Assembly: GCA_027186245.1 (NCBI GenBank)
Contig: CP114481.1
Coordinates: forward strand, 43,679,501-43,743,500
From: Coriaria nepalensis
Lineage: Eukaryota > Streptophyta > Magnoliopsida > Cucurbitales > Coriariaceae
Direction: 5' to 3'
Length of the DNA: 64,000 nt
Numbering within the stretch: position 1 is the stretch's first letter; every line of letters begins with the position of its first letter. Below are positions 49,311-61,034 of the stretch, one piece after another. A program made the translations under genes and the position numbers. Under the pieces are notes generated by a model, which was not told where the DNA came from, ran no database searches, and saw only the letters and a list, made by a program, of their open reading frames with translations.

Positions 49311-52300
49311 ACAAAACTTGTGTTTGTAGTGCAAACATAGAATTCGTTCGAGTGCCTTTGAAATAAGTTATTGACTTGAAATGACTCATTGAAAAGATTT
49401 TAAGGTTCAACGAATGCACAGTTTCCTTGCATTGATCATTTGGAAGTTATGCACAAAACTTGTGTTTGCTGCGCAAAAATAGAATTCGTTCGACTTGCTT
49501 TGAAATAAGTTATTGACTTGAAATGAGTCATTGAAATGATTTTAAGGTTAAACGAATGCACACTTTCCTTGCATTGATCATTTGCAAGTTATGCACAAAA
49601 GTTGTGTCTGTGGTGAAAAAATAGAATTCGTTCGACTTGCTTTGAAATAAGTTATTGACTTGAAATGACTCATTGAAAAGATTTTAAGGTTCAACGAATG
49701 CACACTTTCCTTGCATTGATCATTTGCAAGTTATGCACAAAACTTTTGTTCGTAGTGCAAAAATAGAATTCGTTCGACTTGCTTTGAAATAAGTTATTGA
49801 CTTGAAATAACTCATTAAAATGATTTTAAGGTTAAACGAATGGACAATTTCCTTGCATTGATCATTTGCAAGTTATGCACAAAACTTGTTATTGTAGTGC
49901 AAAATTAGAATGCGTTCGACTTGCTTTGAAATAAGTTATTGACTTGAAATGACTCATTGAAATGATTTTAAGGTTAAACGAATGCACACTTTCCTTGCAT
50001 TGATTATTTCCAAGTTATGCACAAAACTTGTGTTTGTAGTGCAAACATAGAATTCGTTCGAGTGCCTTTGAAATAAGTTATTGACTTGAAATGACTCATT
50101 GAAAAGATTTTAAGGTTCAACGAATGCACACTTTCCTTGCATTGATCATTTGGAAGTTATGCACAAAACTTGTGTTTGTTGCGAAAAAATAGAATTCGTT
50201 CGACTTGCTTTGAAATAAGTTATTGACTTGAAATGAGTCATTGAAATGATTTTAAGGTTAAACGAATGCACACTTTCCTTGCATTGATCATTTGCAAGTT
50301 ATGCACAAAAGTTGTGTCTGTGGTGAAAAAATAGAATTCGTTCGAATTGCTTTGAAATAAGTTATTGACTTGAAATGACTCATTGAAAAGATTTTAAGGT
50401 TCAACGAATGCACACTTTCCTTGCATTGATCATTTGGAAGTTATGCACAAAACTTGTGTTTGTTGCGCAAAAATAGAATTCGTTCGACTTGCTTTGAAAT
50501 AAGTTATTGACTTGAAATGAGTCATTGAAATGATTTTAAGGTTAAACGAATGCACACTTTCCTTGCATTGATCATTTGCAAGTTATGCACAAAAGTTGTG
50601 TCTGTGGTGAAAAAATAGAATTCGTTCGACTTGCTTTGAAATAAGTTATTGACTTGAAATGACTCATTGAAATGATTTTAAGGTTAAACGAATGCACACT
50701 TTCCTTGCATTGATCATTTGCAAGTTATGCACAAAACTTGTGTTTGTAGTGCAAAAATAGAATTCGTTCGACTTGCTTTGAAATAAGTTATTGACTTGAA
50801 ATGACTCATTGAAAAGATTTTAAGGTTCAACGAATGCACACTTTCCTTGCATTGATCATTTGCAAGTTATGCACAAAACTTTTGTTCGTAGTGCAAAAAT
50901 AGAATTCGTTCGACTTGCTTTGAAATAAGTTATTGACTTGAAATAACTCATTAAAATGATTTTAAGGTTAAACGAATGGACAATTTCCTTGCATTGATCA
51001 TTTGCAAGTTATGCACAAAACTTGTTATTGTAGTGCAAAATTAGAATGCGTTCGACTTGCTTTGAAATAAGTTATTGACTTGAAATGACTCATTGAAATG
51101 ATTTTAAGGTTAAACGAATGCACACTTTCCTTGCATTGATCATTTGCAAGTTATGCACAAAACTTGTGTTTGTAGTGCAAAAATAGAATTCGTTCGACTT
51201 GCTTTGAAATAAGTTATTGACTTGAAATGACTCATTGAAAAGATTTTAAGGTTCAACGAATGCACACTTTCCTTGCATTGATCATTTGCAAGTTATGCAC
51301 AAAACTTTTGTTCGTAGTGCAAAAATAGAATTCGTTCGACTTGCTTTGAAATAAGTTATTGACTTGAAATAACTCATTAAAATTATTTTAAGGTTAAACG
51401 AATGGACAATTTCCTTGCATTGATCATTTGCAAGTTATGCACAAAACTTGTTATTGTAGTGCAAAATTAGAATGCGTTCGACTTGCTTTGAAATAAGTTA
51501 TTGACTTGAAATGACTCATTGAAATGATTTTAAGGTTAAACGAATGCACACTTTCCTTGCATTGATTATTTCCAAGTTATGCACAAAACTTGTGTTTGTA
51601 GTGCAAACATAGAATATCGTTCGAGTGCCTTTGAAATAAGTTATTGACTTGAAATGACTCATTGAAAAGATTTTAAGGTTCAACGAATGCACACTTTCCT
51701 TGCATTGATCATTTGGAAGTTATGCACAAAACTTGTGTTTGTTGCGAAAAAATAGAATTCGTTCGACTTGCTTTGAAATAAGTTATTGACTTGAAATGAG
51801 TCATTGAAATGATTTTAAGGTTAAACGAATGCACACTTTCCTTGCATTGATCATTTGAAAGTTATGCACAAAAGTTGTGTCTGTGGTGAAAAAATAGAAT
51901 TCGTTCGAATTGCTTTGAAATAAGTTATTGACTTGAAATGACTCATTGAAAAGATTTTAAGGTTCAACGAATGCACACTTTCCTTGCATTGATCATTTGG
52001 AAGTTATGCACAAAACTTGTGTTTGTTGCGCAAAAATAGAATTCGTTCGACTTGCTTTGAAATAAGTTATTGACTTGAAATGAGTCATTGAAATGATTTT
52101 AAGGTTAAACGAATGCACACTTTCCTTGCATTGATCATTTGCAAGTTATGCACAAAAGTTGTGTCTGTGGTGAAAAAATAGAATTCGTTCGACTTGCTTT
52201 GAAATAAGTTATTGACTTGAAATGACTCATTGAAAAGATTTTAAGGTTAAACGAATGCACACCTTCCTTGCATTGATCATTTGCAAGTTATGCACAAAAG

Positions 52301-53151
52301 TTGTGTTTGTAGTGAAAAAATAGAATTCTTTCGAATTGCCTTGAAAGAAGATATTGAGTTGAAATGACTCATTGAAATGATTTTAAGGTTAAACGAATGC
52401 ACACTTTCCTTGCATTGATCATTTGCAAGTTATGCACAAAACTTGTGTTTGTGGTACAAAAATAGAATGCGTTCGACTTGCTTTGAAATAAGTTATTGAC
52501 TTGAAATGACTCATTGAAAAGATTTTAAGGTTAAACGAATGCACACCTTCCTTGCATTGATCATTTGCAAGTTATGCACAAAAGTTGTGTTTGTAGTGAA
52601 AAAATAGAATTCTTTCGAATTGCCTTGAAAGAAGATATTGAGTTGAAATGACTCATTGAAATGATTTTAAGGTTAAACGAATGCACACTTTCCTTGCAAT
52701 GATCATTTGCAAGTTATGCACAAAACTTGTGTTTGTAGTGCAGAAATAGAATGCGTTCGACTTGCTTTGAAATAAGTTATTGACTTGAAATGACTCATTG
52801 AAATGATTTTAAGGTTAAACGAATGCACACTTTCCTTGCATTGATCATTTGCAAGTTATGCACAAAACTTGTGTTTGTAGTGCAAAAATAGAATTCGTTC
52901 GACTTGCTTTGAAATAAGTTATTGACTTGAAATGACTCATTGAAAAGATTTTAAGGTTCAACGAATGCACACTTTCCTTGCATTGATCATTTGCAAGTTA
53001 TGCACAAAACTTTTGTTCGTAGTGCAAAAATAGAATTCGTTCGACTTGCTTTGAAATAAGTTATTGACTTGAAATAACTCATTAAAATTATTTTAAGGTT
53101 AAACGAATGGACAATTTCCTTGCATTGATCATTTGCAAGTTATGCACAAAA

Positions 53152-54100
53152 CTTGTTATTGTAGTGCAAAATTAGAATGCGTTCGACTTGCTTTGAAAGA
53201 AGATATTGAGTTGAAATGACTCATTGAAATGATTTTAAGGTTAAACGAATGCACACTTTCCTTGCATTGATCATTTGCAAGTTATGCACAAAAGTTGTGT
53301 CTGTGGTGAAAAAATAGAATTCGTTCGACTTGCTTTGAAATAAGTTATTGACTTGAAATGACTCATTGAAAAGATTTTAAGGTTCAACGAATGCACACTT
53401 TCCTTGCATTGATCATTTGCAAGTTATGCACAAAACTTTTGTTTGTAGTGCAGAAATAGAATGCGTTCGACTTGCTTTGAAATAAGTTATTGACTTGAAA
53501 TGACTCGTTGAAATGATTTTAAGGTTAAACGAATGCACACTTTCCTTGCATTGATCATTTGCAAGTTATGCACAAAACTTGTGTTTGTAGTGCAAAAATA
53601 GAATTCGTTCGACTTGCTTTGAAATAAGTTATTGACTTGAAATGACTCATTGAAAAGATTTTAAGGTTCAACGAATGCACACTTTCCTTGCATTGATCAT
53701 TTGCAAGTTATGCACAAAACTTTTGTTCGTAGTGCAAAAATAGAATTCGTTCGACTTGCTTTGAAATAAGTTATTGACTTGAAATAACTCATTAAAATGA
53801 TTTTAAGGTTAAACGAATGGACAATTTCCTTGCATTGATCATTTGCAAGTTATGCACAAAACTTGTTATTGTAGTGCAAAATTAGAATGCGTTCGACTTG
53901 CTTTGAAATAAGTTATTGACTTGAAATAACTCATTAAAATGATTTTAAGGTTTAACGAATGGACACTTTCCTTGCATTGATCATTTGCAAGTTATGTGCA
54001 AAACTTGTGTTTGTAGTGCAAAAATAGAATTCGTTCGACTTGCTTTGAAATAAGTTATTGACTTGGACTGACTCATTGAAATGATTTTAAGGTTAAACGA
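53152..54100 (+). repeat. Copy of 47.84-48.52 kb and exit from the ordered block
   Basis: The order is d (B-type tail), g, c/a hybrid, b, c, d (53862). The stretch of about 680 bp matches 47.84-48.52 kb at an offset of 5390. After 53920 the order changes to an ATAACTCATTAAAATG ending and the older GTTATGTGCAAAAC and GACTTGGACTGACTC monomers, marking a junction with material like that of 34 kb. Confidence 0.8.
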
Positions 54101-55330
54101 ATGCACACTTTCCTTGCATTGATCATTTGCAAGTTATGCACAAAACTTGTGTTTGTAGTGAAAAAATAGAATTCTTTCGAATTGCCTTGAAAGAAGATAT
54201 TGAGTTGAAATGACTCATTGAAATGATTTTAAGGTTAAACGAATGGGCACTTTCCTTGCAATGATCATTTGCAAGTTATGCACAAAACTTGTGTTTGTAG
54301 TGCAAAAATAGAATTCGTCCGACTTGCTTTGAAATAAGTTATTGACTTGAAATGACTCATTGAAATGATTTTAAGGTTAAACGAATGGACACTTTCCTTG
54401 CAATGATCATTTGCAAGTTATGCACAAAACTTGTGTTTGTAGTGCAAAAATAGAATTCGTTCGACTTGCTTTGAAATAAGTTATTGACTTGAAATGACTC
54501 ATTGAAAAGATTTTAAGGTTCAACGAATGCACACTTTCCTTGCATTGATCATTTGCAAGTTATGCACAAAACATGTGTTCGTAGTGCAAAAATAGAATTC
54601 GTTCGACTTGCTTCGAAATAAGTTATTGACTTGAAATAACTCATTGAAATGATTTTAAGGTTTAACGAATGGACACTTTCCTTGCATTGATCATTTGCAA
54701 GTTATGTGCAAAACTTGTGTTTGTAGTACAAAAATAGAATTCGTTCGACTTGCTTTGAAATAAGTTATTGACTTGGACAGACTCATTGAAATGATTTTAA
54801 GGTTCAACGAATGCACACTTTCTTTGCATTGATCATTTCCAAGTTATGCACAAAAGTTGTGTTTGTAGTGAAAAAATAGAATTCGTTCGAATTGCTTTGA
54901 AAGAAGATATTGAGTTGAAATGACTCATTGAAATGATTTTAAGGTTAAACGAATGCACACTTTCCTTGCATTGATCATTTGCAAGTTATGCACAAAACTT
55001 GTGTTTGTAGTAGAAAAATAGAATGCGTTCGACTTGCTTTGAAAGAAGATATTGAGTTGAAATGACTCATTGAAATGATTTTAAGGTTAAACGAATGCAC
55101 ACTTTCCTTGCATTGATCATTTGCAAGTTATGCACAAAACTTGTGTTTGTAGTAGAAAAATAGAATGCGTTCGACTTGCTTTGAAAGAAGATATTGAGTT
55201 GAAATGACTCATTGAAATGATTTTAAGGTCAAACGAATGCACACTTTCCTTGCATTGATCATTTGCAAGTTATGCATAAAGTTGTGTTTGTAGTGCAGAA
55301 ATAGAATGCGTTCGACTTGCTTTGAAATAA
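54101..55330 (+). repeat. Distant copy of the 33.7-34.8 kb block
   Basis: AATGGGCAC (33811 and 54245) is offset by 20434, which is 144 monomers less the 14 bases of known indels. GGACAGACTC (34199 and 54775) is offset by 145 monomers less 14, so this copy has one additional monomer. GTTATGTGCAAAAC, GTAGTAGAAAAATAG and the one-base loss near 55278 (GCATAAAGTTGTG) are shared in order. Confidence 0.85.
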
Positions 55331-56510
55331 GTTATTGACTTGAAATGACTCATTGAAATGATTTTAAGGTTAAACGAATGCACACTTTCCTTGCATTGAT
55401 CATTTGCAAGTTATGCACAAAACTTGTGTTTGTAGTGCAAAAATAGAATTCGTTCGACTTGCTTTGAAATAAGTTATTGACTTGAAATGACTCATTGAAA
55501 AGATTTTAAGGTTCAACGAATGCACACTTTCCTTGCATTGATCATTTGCAAGTTATGCACAAAACTTTTGTTCGTAGTGCAAAAATAGAATTCGTTCGAC
55601 TTGCTTTGAAATAAGTTATTGACTTGAAATAACTCATTAAAATGATTTTAAGGTTAAACGAATGGACAATTTCCTTGCATTGATCATTTGCAAGTTATGC
55701 ACAAAACTTGTTATTGTAGTGCAAAATTAGAATGCGTTCGACTTGCTTTGAAATAAGTTATTGACTTGAAATGACTCACTGAAATGATTTTAAGGTTAAA
55801 CGAATGCACACTTTCCTTGCATTGATTATTTCCAAGTTATGCACAAAACTTGTGTTTGTAGTGCAAACATAGAATTCGTTCGAGTGCCTTTGAAATAAGT
55901 TATTGACTTGAAATGACTCATTGAAAAGATTTTAAGGTTCAACGAATGCACACTTTCCTTGCATTGATCATTTGGAAGTTATGCACAAAACTTGTGTTTG
56001 TTGCGCAAAAATAGAATTCATTCGACTTGCTTTGAAATAAGTTATTGACTTGAAATGACTCATTGAAATGATTTTAAGGTTAAACGAATGCACACTTTCC
56101 TGGCATTGATCATTTGCAAGTTATGCACAAAAGTTGTGTCTGTGGTGAAAAAATAGAATTCGTTCGAATTGCTTTGAAATAAGTTATTGACTTGAAATGA
56201 CTCATTGAAAAGATTTTAAGGTTCAACGAATGCACACTTTCCTTGCATTGATCATTTGCAAGTTATGCACAAAACATGTGTTCGTAGTGCAAAAATAGAA
56301 TTCGTTCGACTTGCTTCGAAATAAGTTATTGACTTGAAATAACTCATTGAAATGATTTTAAGGTTTAACGAATGGACACTTTCCTTGCATTGATCATTTG
56401 CAAGTTATGTGCAAAACTTGTGTTTGTAGTGCAAAAATAGAATTCGTTCGACTTGCTTTGAAATAAGTTATTGACTTGGACTGACTCATTGAAATGATTT
56501 TAAGGTTAAA
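55331..56510 (+). repeat. Ordered-type segment b c d e f g with an older tail
   Basis: After the GTGCAGAAATAG monomer come b, c, d (55707), e, f (TTGCGCAAAA, about 56000) and g (about 56140), as in the 37-53 kb block. The next monomers carry CAAAACATGTGTTCG, CTTCGAAATAAG and GTTATGTGCAAAAC, which also follow each other at about 54570-54715. Confidence 0.75.
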
Positions 56511-58603
56511 CGAATGCACACTTTCCTTGCATTGATCATTTGCAAGTTATGCACAAAACTTGTGTTTGTAGTGAAAAAATAGAATTCGTTCGAATTGCTT
56601 TGAAAGAAGATATTGAGTTGAAATGACTCATTGAAATGATTTTAAGGTTAAACGAATGCACACTTTCCTTGCATTGATCATTTGCAAGTTATGCACAAAA
56701 CTTGTGTTTGTAGTGCAAAAATAGAATTCGTTCGAATTGCATTGAAAGAAGATATTGAGTTGAAATGACTCATTGAAATGATTTTAAGGTTAAACGAATG
56801 CACACTTTCCTTGCATTGATCATTTGCAAGTTATGCACAAAACTTGTGTTTGTAGTGCAAAAGTAGAATTCGTTCGACTTGCTTTGAAATAAGTTATTGA
56901 CTTAGACTGACTCATTGAAATGATTTTAAGGTTAAATGAATGCACACTTTCTTTGCATTGATCATTTCCAAGTTATGCACAAAAGTTGTGTTTGTAGTGA
57001 AAAAATAGAATTCGTTCGACTTGCTTTGAAAGAAGATATTGAGTTGAAATGACTCATTGAAATGATTTTAAAGTTTAACGAATGCACACTTTCCTTGCAT
57101 TGATCATTTGCAAGTTATGCACAAAGTTGTGTTTGTAGTGCAGAAATAGAATGCGTTCGACTTGCTTTGAAATAAGTTATTGACTTCAAATGACTCATTG
57201 AAATGATTTTAAGGTTAAACGAATGCACACTTTCGTTGCATTGATCATTTGCAAGTTATGCACAAAACTTGTGTTTGTAGTGCAAAAATAGAATTCGTTC
57301 GAATTGCATTGAAAGAAGATATTGAGTTGAAATGACTCATTGAAATGATTTTAAGGTTAAACGAATGCACACTTTCCTTGCATTGATCATTTGCAAGTTA
57401 TGCACAAAACTTGTGTTTATAGTACAAAAATAGAATGCGTTCGACTTGCTTTGAAAGAAGATATTGAGTTGAAATGACTCAATGAAATGATTTTAAGGTT
57501 AAACGAATGCACACTGTCCTTGCATTGATGATTTGCAAGTTATGCACAAAACTTGTGTTTGTAGTGCAAAAATAGAATGCGTTCGACTTGCTTTGAAATA
57601 AGTTATTGACTTGAAATGACTCATTGAATTGATTTTAAGGTTAAACGAATGCACACTTTCCTTCCATTGATCATTTGCAAGTTATGCACAAAACTTGTGT
57701 TTGTAGTGCAAAAATAGAATTCGTTCGAATTGCATTGAAAGAAGATATTGAGTTGAAATGACTCATTGAAATGATTTTAAGGTTAAACGAATGCACACTT
57801 TCCTTGCATTGATCATTTGCAAGTTATGCACAAAACTTGTGTTTGTAGTACAAAAATAGAATGCGTTCGACTTGCTTTGAAAGAAGATATTGAGTTGAAA
57901 TGACTCATTGAAATGATTTTAAGGTTAAACGAATGCACACTTTCCTTCCATTGATCATTTGCAAGTTATGCACAAAACTTGTGTTTGTAGTACAAAAATA
58001 GAATGCGTTCGACTTGCTTTGAAAGAAGATATTGAGTTGAAATGACTCATTGAAATGATTTTAAAGTTAAACGAATGCACACTTTCCTTGCATTGATCAT
58101 TTGCAAGTTATGCACAAAGTTGTGTTTGTAGTGCAGAAATAGAATGCGTTCGACTTGCTTTGAAATAAGTTATTGACTTGAAATGACTCATTGAAATGAT
58201 TTTAAGGTTAAACGAATGCACACTTTCGTTGCATTGATCATTTGCAAGTTATGCACAAAACTTGTGTTTGTAGTGCAAAAATAGAATTCGTTCGAATTGC
58301 ATTGAAAGAAGATATTGAGTTGAAATGACTCATTGAAATGATTTTAAGGTTAAACGAATGCACACTTTCCTTGCATTGATCATTTGCAAGTTATGCACAA
58401 AACTTGTGTTTGTAGTGCAAAAATAGAATTCGTTCGACTTGCTTTGAAATAAGTTATTGACTTAGACTGACTCATTGAAATGATTTTAAGGTTAAATGAA
58501 TGCACACTTTCTTTGCATTGATCATTTCCAAGTTATGCACAAAAGTTGTGTTTGTAGTGAAAAAATAGAATTCGTTCGACTTGCTTTGAAAGAAGATATT
58601 GAG
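56511..58603 (+). repeat. Imported older block with an 11-monomer echo
   Basis: The series GTAGTAC, ACTCAATG, ACTGTCCTTGCATTGATG, CCTTCCATTG matches 32.7-33.2 kb: GCACACTGTCC occurs at 32821 and 57512 (174 monomers less 17 bases of known indels). The CTTAGACTGACTC monomer at 56901 recurs at 58461 (11 monomers less two bases). GCACAAAGTTGTG one-base losses occur at about 57120 and 58113. The order relative to the 54 kb block is reversed compared with 33-34 kb. Confidence 0.75.
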
Positions 58604-61034
58604 TTGAAATGACTCATTGAAATGATTTTAAAGTTTAACGAATGCACACTTTCCTTGCAATGATCATTTGCAAGTTATGCACAAAACTTGTGTTTGTAGT
58701 GCAAAAATAGAATTCGTTCGACTTGCTTTGAAATAAGTTATTGACTTGAAATGAGTCATTGAAATGATTTTAAGGTTTAACGAATGCACACTTTCCTTGT
58801 ATTGATCATTTGCAAGTTATGCACAAAACTTGCATTTGTAGTGCAAAAATAGAGCTCGTTCGGATTACTTTGAAATAAGATATTGAGTGAAATGACTCAT
58901 TGAAATGATTTTTAGGTTAAACGAATGCACACTTTCCTTGCATTGATCATTTGCAAGTGAGGCACAAAACTTGCATTTGTAGTGCAAAAATAGAATTCGT
59001 TCGACTTGCTTTGAAATAAGTTATTGACTTGAAATGACTTATTGATATGATTTTAAGGTTAAACGAATGCACACCTTCCTTGCCTTGATCATTTGCAAGT
59101 TATGCACAAAAGTTGTGTTTGTAGTGAAAAAATAGAATTCTTTCGAATTGCCTTGAAAGAAGATATTGAGTTGAAATGACTCATTGAAATGATTTTAAGG
59201 TTAAACGAATGCACACTTTCCTTGCATTGATCATTTGCAAGTTATGCACAAAACTTGTGTTTGTGGTACAAAAATAGAATGCGTTCGACTTGCTTTGAAA
59301 TAAGTTATTGACTTGAAATGACTCATTGAAATGATTTTAAGGTTAAACGAATGCACACTTTCCTTGCATTGATCATTTGCAAGTTATGCACAAAACTTGT
59401 GTTTGTAGTGCAAAAATAGAATTCGTTCGACTTGCTTTGAAATAAGTTATTGACTTGAAATGACTCATTGAAAAGATTTTAAGGTTCAACGAATGCACAC
59501 TTTCCTTGCATTGATCATTTGCAAGTTATGCACAAAACTTTTGTTCGTAGTGCAAAAATAGAATTCGTTCGACTTGCTTTGAAATAAGTTATTGACTTGA
59601 AATAAGTTATTGACTTGAAATAACTCATTAAAATTATTTTAAGGTTAAACGAATGGACAATTTCCTTGCATTGATCATTTGCAAGTTATGCACAAAACTT
59701 GTTATTGTAGTGCAAAATTAGAATGCGTTCGACTTGCTTTGAAAGAAGTTATTGACTTGAAATGACTCATTGAAAAGATTTTAAGGTTAAACGAATGCAC
59801 ACTTTCCTTGCATTGATCATTTGCAAGTTATGCACAAAAGTTGTCTCTATGGTGAAAAAATAGAATTCGTTCGACTTGCTTTGAAATAAGTTATTGACTT
59901 GAAATGACTCATTGAAAAGATTTTAAGGTTAAACGAATGCACACCTTCCTTGCATTGATCATTTGCAAGTTATGCACAAAAGTTGTGTTTGTAGTGAAAA
60001 AATAGAATTCTTTCGAATTGCCTTGAAAGAAGATATTGAGTTGAAATGACTCATTGAAATAATTTTAAGGTTAAACGAATGCACACTTTCCTTGCATTGA
60101 TCATTTGCAAGTTATGCACAAAACTTGTGTTTGTGGTACAAAAATAGAATGCGTTCGACTTGCTTTGAAATAAGTTATTGACTTGAAATGACTCATTGAA
60201 AAGATTTTAAGGTTAAACGAATGCACACCTTCCTTGCATTGATCATTTGCAAGTTATGCACAAAAGTTGTGTTTGTAGTGAAAAAATAGAATTCTTTCGA
60301 ATTGCCTTGAAAGAAGATATTGAGTTGAAATGACTCATTGAAATGATTTTAAGGTTAAACGAATGCACACTTTCCTTGCAATGATCATTTGCAAGTTATG
60401 CACAAAACTTGTGTTTGTAGTGCAGAAATAGAATGCGTTCGACTTGCTTTGAAATAAGTTATTGACTTGAAATGACTCATTGAAATGATTTTAAGGTTAA
60501 ATGAATGCACACTTTCCTTGCATTGATCATTTGCAAGTTATGCACAAAACTTGTGTTTGTAGTGCAAAAATAGAATTCGTTCGACTTGCTTTGAAATAAG
60601 TTATTGACTTGAAATGACTCATTGAAAAGATTTTAAGGTTCAACGAATGCACACTTTCCTTGCATTGATCATTTGCAAGTTATGCACAAAACTTTTGTTC
60701 GTAGTGCAAAAATAGAATTCGTTCGACTTGCTTTGAAATAAGTTATTGACTTGAAATAACTCATTAAAATTATTTTAAGGTTAAACGAATGGACAATTTC
60801 CTTGCATTGATCATTTGCAAGTTATGCACAAAACTTGTTATTGTAGTGCAAAATTAGAATGCGTTCGACTTGCTTTGAAATAAGTTATTGACTTGAAATG
60901 ACTCATTGAAATGATTTTAAGGTTAAACGAATGCACACTTTCCTTGCACTGATTATTTCCAAGTTATGCACAAAACTTGTGTTTGTAGTGCAAACATAGA
61001 ATTCGTTCGAGTGCCTTTGAAATAAGTTATTGAC
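58604..61034 (+). repeat. 17-monomer unit (2431 bp), tandem copy 1
   Basis: Bases 58604-61053 match 61035-63484 at a constant offset of 2431. The unit equals 17 x 142, plus 18 (an internal duplication), minus 1 (ATTGAGTGAAATG). Order: a GCAATGATC monomer after AAAGTTTAACG, GAGCTC monomer (58852), AGTGAGG monomer, h, i, b, c (160 bp), d (59698), g, h, i, h, a, b, c, d (60834), e. Only three base differences from copy 2 were found. Confidence 0.95.
59579..59614 (+). repeat. 18-bp direct duplication in a c monomer (copy 1)
   Basis: TTGAAATAAGTTATTGAC (unit positions 93-110) is present twice in succession, 59579-59596 and 59597-59614, giving a 160-bp monomer. It affects the same internal subrepeat as 6481-6516, but here on an A-class background, so it is a separate event. 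Confidence 0.95.

Larger units (their letters stand above)
47194..53151 (+). repeat. Shuffled ordered block: short cycles of c, d, e, f, g monomers
   Basis: From d to d the order is: d e f g f g (c/a) b c (47194); d e f g c (48472); d e f g c (49182); d e f g f g b c (49885); d b c (51021); d e f g f g h i h a b c (51447). Cycle lengths are 9, 5, 5, 8, 3 and 12 monomers. Adjacent types never violate the order except by skipping whole monomers. Two indels are unique: a 7-base loss at 49291-49310 and a 1-base gain at 51611-51620. Confidence 0.85.

Noticed and set aside
49186..49419. 77-codon open frame, readable on the minus strand
   Set aside because: The longest open frame in the window spans the unique 7-base deletion at 49291-49310, which alters phase. 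It is a chance product of the repeat, not a gene.
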